Below are positions 1 to 5,298 of a DNA stretch of 5,298 bases, in pieces; the first letter of the stretch is position 1; each line of letters starts with the position of its first letter. A model generated the notes under the pieces. The model did not search any database and had not been told where the DNA came from. It worked only from the letters and a program-made list of their open reading frames with translations. The translations under genes were made by a program, and so were the position numbers. The DNA comes from Candidatus Methanolliviera sp. GoM_oil (GTDB lineage: Archaea > Halobacteriota > Methanoliparia > Methanoliparales > Methanoliparaceae), in contig CABGHG010000126.1 of assembly GCA_902158735.1 (NCBI GenBank), positions 1 to 5,298 on the forward strand, written 5' to 3'.

Positions 1-126
1 TAAATTGTCGTCCATAATTCTATTATAAGCAAATCTATGAGCAGAAGAGTAAACTCTCATTAAATTATCCAGTTTACCTTTGTCTTCTTCTGTAAGTATC
101 AATTCCGATTTAACTGTTATCTGCAT
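1..126 (-). CDS. tnpB: TnpB/OrfB-like RNA-guided nuclease of an insertion sequence, N-terminal fragment
   Basis: An open frame starts at the ATG at 126-124 and stays open to the window edge, giving 42 residues beginning MQITVKSELILTEEDKGKLD. The later stretch VYSSAHRFAYNRIMDD matches the N-terminal helix of the IS605 OrfB/TnpB family, where an S-A-x-R-[FY]-A-[FY]-N-R pattern is typical. In this family TnpB is an RNA-guided DNA endonuclease that helps maintain the transposon; the RuvC active site and zinc finger would lie outside the window. The start is supported by a Shine-Dalgarno sequence ten bases upstream. The frame is too short for the domain call to be certain, and I cannot tell whether the full gene is intact. 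GC is about 30%, below that of the neighbouring genes. Confidence 0.65.
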   Translation of the reverse strand, partial: MQITVKSELILTEEDKGKLDNLMRVYSSAHRFAYNRIMDDNL

Positions 127-135
127 CTTCTTTCA

Positions 136-142
136 ACTCCTT
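136..142 (-). promoter_or_regulatory. Shine-Dalgarno site of the tnpB-like gene
   Basis: On the minus strand AAAAGGAGTTG precedes the ATG at 126, with about ten bases between GGAG and the start codon. It fixes the start of the tnpB-like frame. The two nearest host genes have no such site and look leaderless, so this gene uses a different translation mode. Confidence 0.55.
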
Positions 143-182
143 TTCAATTCGTTTGGAATATATTAGTATTTTTTAAACATCA

Positions 183-190
183 CTATATAA
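183..190 (-). promoter_or_regulatory. Candidate TATA box for the tnpB-like gene
   Basis: The minus strand reads TTATATAG here. Transcription starting about 25 bases downstream (near 162) would give a leader of roughly 36 bases that includes the Shine-Dalgarno site. A second AT-rich stretch at 158-165 (TAATATAT) is less suitable, because its start would fall within the ribosome-binding site. The area is AT-rich overall, so chance matches are easy. Confidence 0.35.
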
Positions 191-208
191 GAATACCCAA
201 TAGTATTC
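191..208 (-). repeat. Perfect 6-bp hairpin in the IS left end
   Basis: GAATAC and GTATTC flank a six-base loop (TATTGG on the minus strand), giving a perfect stem-loop between the DUF362 break and the tnpB-like gene. IS200/IS605 elements carry short subterminal hairpins bound by the TnpA transposase, usually some ten to twenty bases inside the element end, and this position fits such a left-end hairpin. It also lies immediately upstream of the candidate tnpB TATA box. A 6-bp stem in AT-rich DNA can occur by chance. Confidence 0.4.
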
Positions 209-224
209 AAATGTTTCCGTTATC

Positions 225-239
225 AATCAACTGTTGATT
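225..239. repeat. Perfect 7-1-7 palindrome at the DUF362/IS junction
   Basis: AATCAAC-T-GTTGATT is a perfect inverted repeat around one central base. It overlaps the TAA stop (238-240) that ends the DUF362 frame. On the minus strand it leads into TTGATTGAT. It may be an element end, the target, or a binding site for the transposition machinery; the sequence alone does not say which. Confidence 0.45.
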
Positions 240-462
240 ACACAACGGGCGTTTCCCCTCGGTTTTTAACTATATCAACGATCGGCTTAACGTTTTGGGG
301 TCTTAAAAAAGTTCTATTTCCATACTCTCCCGCATGAACCTTTATTCCTACAATCTCTCCTTCATCAATCTGTAAATTTAGGTTTTCGTATAACTTCTCC
401 ATCGCCTCTTCCGCGATGAAACTCTTTCTACCCTCAAAGTTGTAGAGATAGACCTGAGACAT
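238..462 (-). pseudogene. DUF362 family protein, truncated to its N-terminal 74 residues by an apparent IS insertion
   Basis: The frame starts at the ATG at 462-460 and ends at TAA 240-238 after 74 residues. It has the typical start of DUF362 (PF04015) proteins: a first strand (VYLYNF), a short helical segment, GEIVGIKVHAGEYGN (about residues 35-49), then TFLRPQNVKPIVDIVKNRGE (about 51-70). In full-length homologues, commonly 300-400 residues and often with a ferredoxin-like 4Fe-4S region, the chain continues with a [T]-D-T-x-T-L-Y-like motif just after this point. Here the frame stops exactly there. Composition then drops and IS-like sequence begins, so I read this as a gene broken by insertion. 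The start and promoter look intact, so a short, probably non-functional peptide could still be made. The biochemical role of DUF362 proteins is poorly defined. A separate short protein is possible but less likely. Confidence 0.7.
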
Positions 463-482
463 AATACCAGATTTTAATCGAT

Positions 483-495
483 GATATAAATACTT
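483..495 (-). promoter_or_regulatory. TATA-box promoter of the truncated DUF362 gene
   Basis: The minus strand reads AAGTATTTATATC, with the TATA core TTTATATC at 490-483. Its centre is about 24.5 bases upstream of the ATG at 462. With the usual archaeal spacing, transcription would start at or next to the start codon, giving a leaderless mRNA. No Shine-Dalgarno motif precedes this ATG. It lies in the 63-bp gap after the DUF2116-type gene, which suggests separate transcription. Confidence 0.5.
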
Positions 496-525
496 GGGTC
501 ACATCCTAATCGTCTTCTCTTAAGC

Positions 526-714
526 TCACCGAGGGGCGAAAGAAAAGTAGATTAGTAGTATCACCATTAACGCCATGAATATCGCAAACGGTATCCATTG
601 TTTTCTTCTCGAAGATTCGTATTTCTGCCTGCATTCTTCGGAGCAAAAAGTCTCATCTGGTTCTACAACTTTTCCGCAGACGTAACAATGTTTATGAGGT
701 ATAGCTTTGACCAT
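526..714 (-). CDS. DUF2116-type zinc-ribbon protein with one C-terminal membrane segment
   Basis: This 62-residue protein has an N-terminal zinc ribbon followed by one transmembrane helix. Likely zinc ligands are Cys10 and Cys13 (CYVC) and Cys24 and Cys28 (CSEEC). A basic linker (ESSRRKQW, about residues 33-40) leads into a hydrophobic segment at about 41-59. The positive-inside rule places the zinc ribbon in the cytoplasm. The arrangement matches the small archaeal DUF2116 (PF09889) family of Zn-ribbon-containing proteins, whose function is unknown. The ATG at 714 is supported by a well-placed TATA box with no Shine-Dalgarno site, suggesting leaderless translation. It lies 100 bp downstream of mcm with its own promoter, so adjacency alone does not show a replication role. 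Confidence 0.85.
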   Translation of the reverse strand: MVKAIPHKHCYVCGKVVEPDETFCSEECRQKYESSRRKQWIPFAIFMALMVILLIYFSFAPR

Positions 715-735
715 ATTTGATCGTATGATCTATTT

Positions 736-750
736 TATATAAAACTTTTC
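736..750 (-). promoter_or_regulatory. BRE/TATA promoter of the DUF2116-type gene
   Basis: The minus strand reads GAAAAGTTTTATATA: a purine-rich BRE-like stretch followed by the near-consensus TATA core TTTATATA (743-736). The core centre is about 25.5 bases before the ATG at 714, so the predicted transcription start coincides with the start codon. This is the clearest promoter in the window and implies a leaderless transcript independent of mcm. Confidence 0.65.
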
Positions 751-814
751 TAATCGGCGTTTGGCGTACAAAACAAATAATTACATTACTCCTAATTTTA
801 AAACATTCTTTGGT

Positions 815-2938
815 CTATTTTTGAGAGACTAATTTTAACTGACCGGTGTATACCTCTGTTATCTCGCCACTCCTCGTCAACATGGATATATCCCTCTCGA
901 CCTTCTCTCTCTCCATACCTCTTTCTTCTGCCATATCTAAAACATCGGATTCTAGAGCAATGCCATTGTTTCCGGGAATGTTCGCAAGCTCTCTTATTAT
1001 ATCCTTCAACATCCATATTCTATCCCGTTGGCTCTTTGGTATCCCAACCATCACTATATCAACGTCGAGTTTGCCCGTCTCTCTATCGGTTCCCACCTGC
1101 CTTAAACTACCTTCCACTATCCTGATAACCCGAGAAACGTCTTCTTCCGTTATCTCATTGGAAAGTCTCACCTTTGCACTCGCCTCGCCCAATCTCACCA
1201 ATGCATCCAATTGTCTCGCCGTAATCGGAACGGGACGATCTTCGCCGTCTCCCTCCCCTCTTAAGGTGGTATAAAAATTCTTCATCTTTTCAAATGCTCC
1301 TTTTGACATGATTGGAAAGCGATTTCTTTTGCTGTACGCGATATACTTCCTCAACATATCCGGTCGTATCTCCGGCTCTATGATCTTCATGCTTTCTCTC
1401 AATTCCTCTTCGCCGATGGTTGAATTAGGAACGTTCTCTCTGTTCTCTTTGAGTTCTCCGGCGTAATGGGCTTTCAATATGTGCTCTGCCATTGCATCGT
1501 CTCTCTCAACGTTGGGTTTATCTGCCATGATGAATATCAGATCAAATCTCGATAATAATGTCGGTGGCATGTTTATCTGGCTTGCTATAGGCTCATACGA
1601 ATCAAACCGCCCCATTTTTGGGTTTGCCGCACCCAAAAGGGCGCATCTGGCTCTCAAGGTGGCCGTTATTCCCGCTTTGGCAACGCTTATCGTCTGTTGT
1701 TCCATCGCCTCATGCAAAGAGCTTCTCTCGTCACTCTTCATCTTATCCATCTCATCGACGGCGGCTATTCCCTTATCTGCCAGGACCAGAGCGCCCGCCT
1801 CGAGTGTCCATCTTCCATCTCCAAAGTCGTCTTTTACTGCGGTGGCTGTCAATCCGGCCGATGTAGAACTCTTTCCGCTCGTATAAATACCCCTCGGCGC
1901 CAAATTTATTATATAGCGCAGAAGCTGGGACTTGGCGACGCCCGGATCACCGACGAGGAGCACGTGAACATCCCCCCTGATCCTGGAGCCGTCTGGAAGA
2001 TGTTTGGCAACGCCAGAGAAGAGCTGTAGAAACAATGCCTCTTTGATCTCTTCATACCCGTAGATGGTTGGTGCTACCGATCGGATCATCTTTTCATATA
2101 TCTCCGGGTCATTCGAGAGCTCCAAAATCTCCTCCTCTTCCTCTTTGCTTATCTCTATATCCTCAAATTCTCTTTCTTGAATTTCTATAGAGTTACAATC
2201 CAAGAAGATGTCAAAGAAAGGACTCTTCGTCCCATACACTTCTTTCTGATAGGATCTGAGGATTCCGTTGACGATGACTCGCTCTCCAGGTATGACCTTT
2301 CCGGCTAAATCGTCTTCTACATCTATATCTATCGTCTGAGGCTGTTCTCCTCCTCTTAATCCCTCCGGATACTCTTCTATCCTGATCTTTTGGGCATCCA
2401 CGAATTTTGATTCCTCGTGAAGAAGAATGAACGGTGTCTTTTTTCCACAATTTTCACAGTAATATCTCTCCACAAATTTTTTCCCGCTCTGATGTATCGG
2501 CTCGGATGTCCAGCCACAAAGTTTGCATTTGAAGACCGCTTCAACGATCTTTGGCCTTACCTCTGTGGCTTTTTTTATCGTGCCTTCGATCGAGATGAAC
2601 TTTGATATGTCTTCACTTCTCAGATTTCTTATTCCTATTCTCTTTGTAAGACCTATAAACCGGACATTTAACCTCTCTATCTCTTCATCCGTTAAACCGG
2701 TCGTCTCCTTGATATTTTCTACATACTCAATTAAAGCTTTTTTTACCCCATCTAAAACGCATGAAGGCTCTTCTATGAGCCTATCTGCCATCTCTGGATT
2801 TTTGAGGATCAGATTTCCATAATTGATATATAGGCTATGATTCTCTTTGCTGTAATTATTTATTAGTTCTAGTATCTCATTCTCATAGTATTGTTGGAGA
2901 AATCCGACCCAGAACTCTTCATCCAATACTTCCACCAT
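815..2938 (-). CDS. mcm: Replicative DNA helicase MCM (minichromosome maintenance protein)
   Basis: This 707-residue protein is the archaeal MCM, the AAA+ ATPase that assembles as a ring and unwinds DNA at the replication fork. The N-terminal domain (about 1-255) includes a zinc finger with Cys138, Cys141, Cys161 and Cys164 and the OB-fold and hairpin regions used for DNA binding and ring assembly. The AAA+ core carries Walker A GDPGVAKSQ (330-338, Lys336), Walker B VDEMDKM (394-400, Asp395/Glu396), a pre-sensor-1 hairpin lysine (Lys421), sensor 1 Asn439 in AANP, the arginine finger Arg464 in LLSRFDLIF, and a sensor 2 candidate Arg575. A winged-helix domain follows at about 630-707. Length is usual for archaeal MCM, no key residue is missing and no intein interrupts it. 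The start is the ATG at 2938; no good Shine-Dalgarno site precedes it, and the strand there is pyrimidine-rich (CCCCTCC). The gene ends in TAG. Downstream there is only a weak T-rich stretch near 768-782 as a possible terminator. Confidence 0.98.
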   Translation of the reverse strand: MVEVLDEEFWVGFLQQYYENEILELINNYSKENHSLYINYGNLILKNPEMADRLIEEPSCVLDGVKKALIEYVENIKETTGLTDEEIERLNVRFIGLTKRIGIRNLRSEDISKFISIEGTIKKATEVRPKIVEAVFKCKLCGWTSEPIHQSGKKFVERYYCENCGKKTPFILLHEESKFVDAQKIRIEEYPEGLRGGEQPQTIDIDVEDDLAGKVIPGERVIVNGILRSYQKEVYGTKSPFFDIFLDCNSIEIQEREFEDIEISKEEEEEILELSNDPEIYEKMIRSVAPTIYGYEEIKEALFLQLFSGVAKHLPDGSRIRGDVHVLLVGDPGVAKSQLLRYIINLAPRGIYTSGKSSTSAGLTATAVKDDFGDGRWTLEAGALVLADKGIAAVDEMDKMKSDERSSLHEAMEQQTISVAKAGITATLRARCALLGAANPKMGRFDSYEPIASQINMPPTLLSRFDLIFIMADKPNVERDDAMAEHILKAHYAGELKENRENVPNSTIGEEELRESMKIIEPEIRPDMLRKYIAYSKRNRFPIMSKGAFEKMKNFYTTLRGEGDGEDRPVPITARQLDALVRLGEASAKVRLSNEITEEDVSRVIRIVEGSLRQVGTDRETGKLDVDIVMVGIPKSQRDRIWMLKDIIRELANIPGNNGIALESDVLDMAEERGMEREKVERDISMLTRSGEITEVYTGQLKLVSQK

Positions 2939-2960
2939 TACAATTATTTAGGAGGGGAAG

Positions 2961-2992
2961 ATTAATAGAAATAGTTTTCTGATCTTTTATTT
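2961..2992 (-). promoter_or_regulatory. Candidate mcm promoter region with two possible TATA boxes
   Basis: Two TATA-like sequences precede mcm on the minus strand. CTATTAAT (2968-2961) is centred about 26.5 bases before the ATG and would give a leaderless transcript, as proposed for the two downstream genes. AAATAAAAG (2992-2984), preceded by a BRE-like CGAAA, would give a leader of roughly 24 bases, but that leader has no Shine-Dalgarno site. I favour the nearer box on spacing; both are degenerate. mcm may also receive transcription from gyrB. Confidence 0.35.
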
Positions 2993-3024
2993 TTCGTTAT
3001 CATCTACCTTTCAATGGTCTTCTT

Positions 3025-3049
3025 CAAACGTTTGCAAATCAAGATTTGC
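3025..3049. repeat. Two adjoining palindromes in the gyrB-mcm gap
   Basis: CAAACGTTTG (3025-3034) is a perfect 10-bp palindrome. It shares its last base with a second perfect inverted repeat, GCAAATC-AA-GATTTGC (3034-3049). They lie upstream of the candidate mcm promoter and downstream of gyrB. They could be operator sites for mcm or parts of a transcript-end structure. No U-tract follows on the minus strand, so an intrinsic terminator is not well supported. Confidence 0.45.
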
Positions 3050-3053
3050 GAGC

Positions 3054-3074
3054 TTGAAAATGGAACATTTTCAA
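3054..3074. repeat. Perfect 9-bp hairpin overlapping the gyrB stop codon
   Basis: TTGAAAATG-TTC-CATTTTCAA on the minus strand forms a perfect 9-bp stem with a three-base loop, and its 5' arm includes the TGA stop of gyrB (3073-3071). A hairpin here could protect or define the 3' end of the gyrB mRNA. It lacks a following T-run, so I do not call it a terminator. Confidence 0.45.
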
Positions 3075-4963
3075 ACGTCCAGATTAACCTTATCCGCGTT
3101 CTCCTGTATGAAATTCCTTCTGGGACCTACATTCTCACCCATGAGCATCGTAAATACCCTATCGGCTTCTTCCGCATCTTCCATCGTTATTCTTATGAGC
3201 GTTCTCGATTTTGGGTCCATCGTGGTATCCCAAAGCTGTTCTGGATTCATCTCTCCAAGACCCTTGTACCGCTGCACGCTGACATTTCCTCCCCACTCAT
3301 CTACTACTCTCCTTAGCTCCTCATCCGTATAGGCATAATGCTCCTTCTTTCCCTTTGATATCTTATACAGAGGAGGCATGGCAGAATAGATCTTCCCTCC
3401 CTCGATCAAGGGAGACATATATCGAAAGAAGAAGGTTAAGAGGAGGGTCCTTATATGGGCGCCGTCCACATCGGCATCCGTGGTTATTATTATCTTTCCA
3501 TATCTCAACTTACTCATATCGAGATCTTCTCCGATACCGCAGCCCGATGCCGATATGAGGGATTGTATCTCCTCGTTCTTTAGAATTTTATCTATCCTGT
3601 TCTTCTCCACGTTGATTATCTTTCCTCTAAGTGGCAGTATCGCCTGAAAATTTCTATCTCTCGCCTGCTTTGCACTTCCTCCGGCGGAATCTCCTTCCAC
3701 TATGAAGATCTCTCGTTCTTCTCTCTTTACGCCCCTTCCACTGCAGTCTGCAAGCTTACCCGGAAGAACACTCCCAAACGTATTTTTTTTTCTCACAAGC
3801 TCTCTACTCTTCTGGGCCGCATCTCTCGCCTTTCTTGCACTCTCTACCTTTCTGATTATCCTATCCGCCACCTGCGGGTTCTCTTCCAAGAACCTTTCCA
3901 TTCCCTCATAAGTTGTCTGCTCAACGATATTCTTCACATCAGAATTCATCAATTTGTTCTTCGTCTGCCCCTCAAATACCGGATTTGGGAGCCTGACATT
4001 TACGATTGCTGTTCCACCCTCCCGTACGTCTTCACCGGAGAAGGTGTACTTATTATCCTTCTTCGTCTTTGCATAGTAGTTTACAGCTCTCGTCAGCCCG
4101 TATCTGAATCCTGTTAGATGTGTCCCCCCTTCAGACGTATAAACATTATTCGCAAAAGAATATAACGTCTCCGCATATGAATCTGTATATTGTATCCCGA
4201 TCTCAACACTAATCGCAAATCTTTGTCCCTCAAGCACCTCTTCCTTCTTTATCGAGATAGGATCATGGAGGGGCTTTTTATTCTCGTTCAGGTATGATAA
4301 ATAAGCCGTTAAACCATCCGTATAGCGAAATACCTCTTCTTTTCCGTTTATCTCATTAAAATAAATTTTAACACCATTATTTAGAAATGCAAGCTGTCTG
4401 AGCCTTCTCTTCATATAAGACGGATCAAATTTTGTCTCTTCCATAATAGAGGAGTCAGGTTTGAAACTTATCTCTGTTCCAGACTCATCCGTCTCTCCCA
4501 ACTCTTTTAGAGGAGTTACCGATCTTCCAAACTCAAATTTCATCTCGTATATCTTATTATTCCTCTTTATCTTAGCCAAGAGCCATTCAGAAAGGGCATT
4601 GACGCAGGAAAGACCTACCCCGTGGAGACCGCCTGCAATCGCATATACATTATCGTTGAACTTTCCGCCGGCGTGGAGTCTCGTCATCACAACCTCCAGT
4701 GCAGATTGTCCGAATTCCTCTTTCCTATTAACGGGAATCCCTCTTCCATCGTCTTTTATCGTTACAGAATCTTCTTTTAGAGTTATCCAAATATTTTGGC
4801 AGTAACCCGCCAGAACTTCATCTATACTATTCTCTACAACCTCAAAGAAGAGCTGGTGCAGACCTTTATAGGAGACGTCCCCTATATACATCCCAGGCCT
4901 TTTTCTTACAGCTTCTATCCCGTCCAAAACTAAAATGCTATCCGAATTGTATTCCATGCTCAT
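3071..4963 (-). CDS. gyrB: DNA gyrase subunit B
   Basis: This 630-residue protein is the ATPase subunit of the type IIA topoisomerase gyrase, which with GyrA introduces negative supercoils using ATP. The GHKL ATPase domain shows EVVENSIDE (Asn45 binding Mg-ATP), DDGRGIP (71-77) and GGLHGVG (111-117). The transducer domain carries QTK (333-335), whose lysine contacts the ATP gamma-phosphate. The Toprim domain has EGDSAGGSA (423-431, catalytic Glu423) and DADVDGAH (496-503, metal-binding Asp496/Asp498/Asp500). The C-terminal QRYKGLGEMNPEQLWDTTMD segment (564-583) is typical of GyrB. The length matches the short bacterial form without the E. coli-type insert, consistent with the bacterial origin of archaeal gyrases. 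The first ATG (4963) overlaps the aminotransferase stop as ATGA, and GGAG (4978-4975) lies 11 bases upstream; an in-frame ATG two codons later is possible. No gyrA lies immediately downstream, so GyrA must be encoded elsewhere. Confidence 0.97.
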   Translation of the reverse strand: MSMEYNSDSILVLDGIEAVRKRPGMYIGDVSYKGLHQLFFEVVENSIDEVLAGYCQNIWITLKEDSVTIKDDGRGIPVNRKEEFGQSALEVVMTRLHAGGKFNDNVYAIAGGLHGVGLSCVNALSEWLLAKIKRNNKIYEMKFEFGRSVTPLKELGETDESGTEISFKPDSSIMEETKFDPSYMKRRLRQLAFLNNGVKIYFNEINGKEEVFRYTDGLTAYLSYLNENKKPLHDPISIKKEEVLEGQRFAISVEIGIQYTDSYAETLYSFANNVYTSEGGTHLTGFRYGLTRAVNYYAKTKKDNKYTFSGEDVREGGTAIVNVRLPNPVFEGQTKNKLMNSDVKNIVEQTTYEGMERFLEENPQVADRIIRKVESARKARDAAQKSRELVRKKNTFGSVLPGKLADCSGRGVKREEREIFIVEGDSAGGSAKQARDRNFQAILPLRGKIINVEKNRIDKILKNEEIQSLISASGCGIGEDLDMSKLRYGKIIITTDADVDGAHIRTLLLTFFFRYMSPLIEGGKIYSAMPPLYKISKGKKEHYAYTDEELRRVVDEWGGNVSVQRYKGLGEMNPEQLWDTTMDPKSRTLIRITMEDAEEADRVFTMLMGENVGPRRNFIQENADKVNLDV

Positions 4964-5298
4964 CTTTTCAGACTCTCCAAAAACGCCCCAATCCTATCCA
5001 TAGCTTCTACTATAGTCTCCCTCGAGGCAGCATACGATATTCTTACAAATCCCTCCCCGCATTCCCCAAAGGCATTCCCAGGAACTACTGCAACTCTCTT
5101 CTCCCGCAGTAATCGTTCTGAGAACTCTTCTGATCCCGAATATTCTTTTATTGATGGAAAGGCATAAAAAGCCCCGTTCGGCTCAAAAATGTTTAGTTCC
5201 ATCTCGTTCAGCCTCTTGACCACCATCCTTCTTCTTCTGTTGTATTCTCTGATCATCTCCATCTTTCCCTTCTCTCCACTCACGATTGCTTCTATGGC
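4960..5298 (-). CDS. PLP-dependent class I/II aminotransferase (aspartate aminotransferase-like), C-terminal part
   Basis: The frame enters at the window edge and gives the last 112 residues, starting AIEAIVSGEKGKMEMIREYN. It has the C-terminal small domain of fold-type I aminotransferases: a long basic helix (REYNRRRRMVVKRLNEM), the PNGAFYAFPSI segment, VAVVPGNAFGECGEGFVRIS, and a terminal helix (EAMDRIGAFLESLKR). The arginine in FVRISYA (codon 5041-5043) corresponds to the conserved residue that binds the substrate alpha-carboxylate. The PLP-binding lysine and the large domain lie outside the window, so substrate cannot be fixed; archaeal aspartate-type or broad-specificity aminotransferases are the best match. 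A GTG at 5283 is only an internal valine because the frame continues upstream. Its TGA overlaps the gyrB ATG, implying co-transcription and translational coupling. Confidence 0.9.
   Translation of the reverse strand, partial: AIEAIVSGEKGKMEMIREYNRRRRMVVKRLNEMELNIFEPNGAFYAFPSIKEYSGSEEFSERLLREKRVAVVPGNAFGECGEGFVRISYAASRETIVEAMDRIGAFLESLKR

Larger units (their letters stand above)
1..240 (-). mobile_element. Left end of a TnpB-carrying insertion sequence (IS200/IS605- or IS607-type), partial
   Basis: This stretch appears to be the 5' end of an insertion sequence that runs out of the window at base 1. It contains the N-terminal part of a TnpB/OrfB-like gene, a leader with a Shine-Dalgarno site and a TATA-like box, and two short hairpins nearest the host junction. 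Hand-counted GC is about 28% over 1-240 and about 41% over the adjoining DUF362 reading frame, and the change coincides with the point where DUF362 similarity stops. No tnpA is visible on this side, so the element may be TnpB-only or carry its recombinase elsewhere. Subterminal hairpins fit IS200/IS605 better than IS607. The exact boundary is uncertain and could lie anywhere from about 222 to 243. Confidence 0.6.

Noticed and set aside
715..817. Possible readthrough of the mcm TAG as pyrrolysine
   Set aside because: MCM is already full length at the TAG, with its winged helix complete. The extension would run across the promoter of the next gene and has no domain character.
798..1016. Minus-strand 72-codon frame overlapping the end of mcm
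   Set aside because: Out of frame with mcm and very Arg/Gly-rich, as expected of a frame shifted within a charged winged-helix region; no promoter or ribosome site of its own.
846..2029. Several plus-strand open frames of 80-142 codons opposite mcm
   Set aside because: They are shadows of the mcm coding sequence in other frames, with no recognisable domains, and the minus-strand MCM is complete with all motifs.
2211..2450. Minus-strand 79-codon frame within mcm
   Set aside because: It lies in another frame over the zinc-finger and hairpin region of mcm and shows no independent protein features.
2939..3070. Replication origin next to mcm and gyrB
   Set aside because: No cdc6/orc1 gene, no repeated ORB-like elements and no long AT-rich unwinding region are visible; the palindromes alone are insufficient.
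3054..3074. Intrinsic terminator after gyrB
   Set aside because: The stem is perfect but AT-rich, overlaps the stop codon and is not followed by a T-run on the transcribed strand.
3014..4805. Plus-strand open frames opposite gyrB
   Set aside because: They overlap a fully motif-complete GyrB, have low-complexity Ser/Leu/Pro-rich translations typical of antisense frames, and have no convincing start signals.
5281..5283. GTG as the aminotransferase start codon
   Set aside because: The reading frame and family-like sequence continue upstream to the window edge (AIEAIV), and the known fold needs about 270 more residues before this point.
1..5298. CRISPR array, tRNA or rRNA gene
   Set aside because: No regularly spaced repeats and no tRNA-like or rRNA-like stretches were found; non-coding gaps are at most about 132 bp.

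Overview
The window reads as chromosomal DNA from a gyrase-bearing euryarchaeon. The reasons are an archaeal MCM helicase, an archaeal zinc-ribbon membrane protein of the DUF2116 type, BRE/TATA-like promoters placed about 25 nt before start codons, and a bacterial-type GyrB, which is found in Archaeoglobi, Thermoplasmata, Halobacteria and the methanogen/ANME lineages. Moderate GC and a non-acidic proteome argue against Halobacteria. I cannot name a genus; a methanogen- or ANME-like lineage is only a guess.

Every gene lies on the minus strand, so transcription runs from high to low coordinates. From the right edge: the last 112 residues of a fold-type I PLP aminotransferase (4960-5298, 5' part outside the window); complete gyrB (3071-4963), whose ATG overlaps the aminotransferase stop as ATGA; a 132-bp gap containing three palindromes; complete mcm (815-2938); a short gap with a clear archaeal promoter; a 62-residue DUF2116-type protein (526-714); another TATA element; and the first 74 residues of a DUF362 protein (238-462) that stops abruptly. 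The window ends inside the 5' part of a TnpB/OrfB-like gene (1-126).

The two central genes handle DNA: GyrB is the ATPase subunit of gyrase, which introduces negative supercoils, and MCM is the replicative helicase. No gyrA is visible beside gyrB. Because gyrB starts within the aminotransferase stop, it is probably translationally coupled to that unrelated metabolic gene.

The most notable structure is at the left edge. The DUF362 reading frame breaks off at a conserved position. GC falls from about 41% (241-462) to about 28% (1-240, hand count). Beyond the break are two small hairpins, a promoter, a Shine-Dalgarno site and the start of the TnpB-like frame. This looks like an IS200/IS605- or IS607-type element inserted in a DUF362 gene. 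It is a recognisable class of event, not a new system, and I see no convincing evidence of an undescribed system here.
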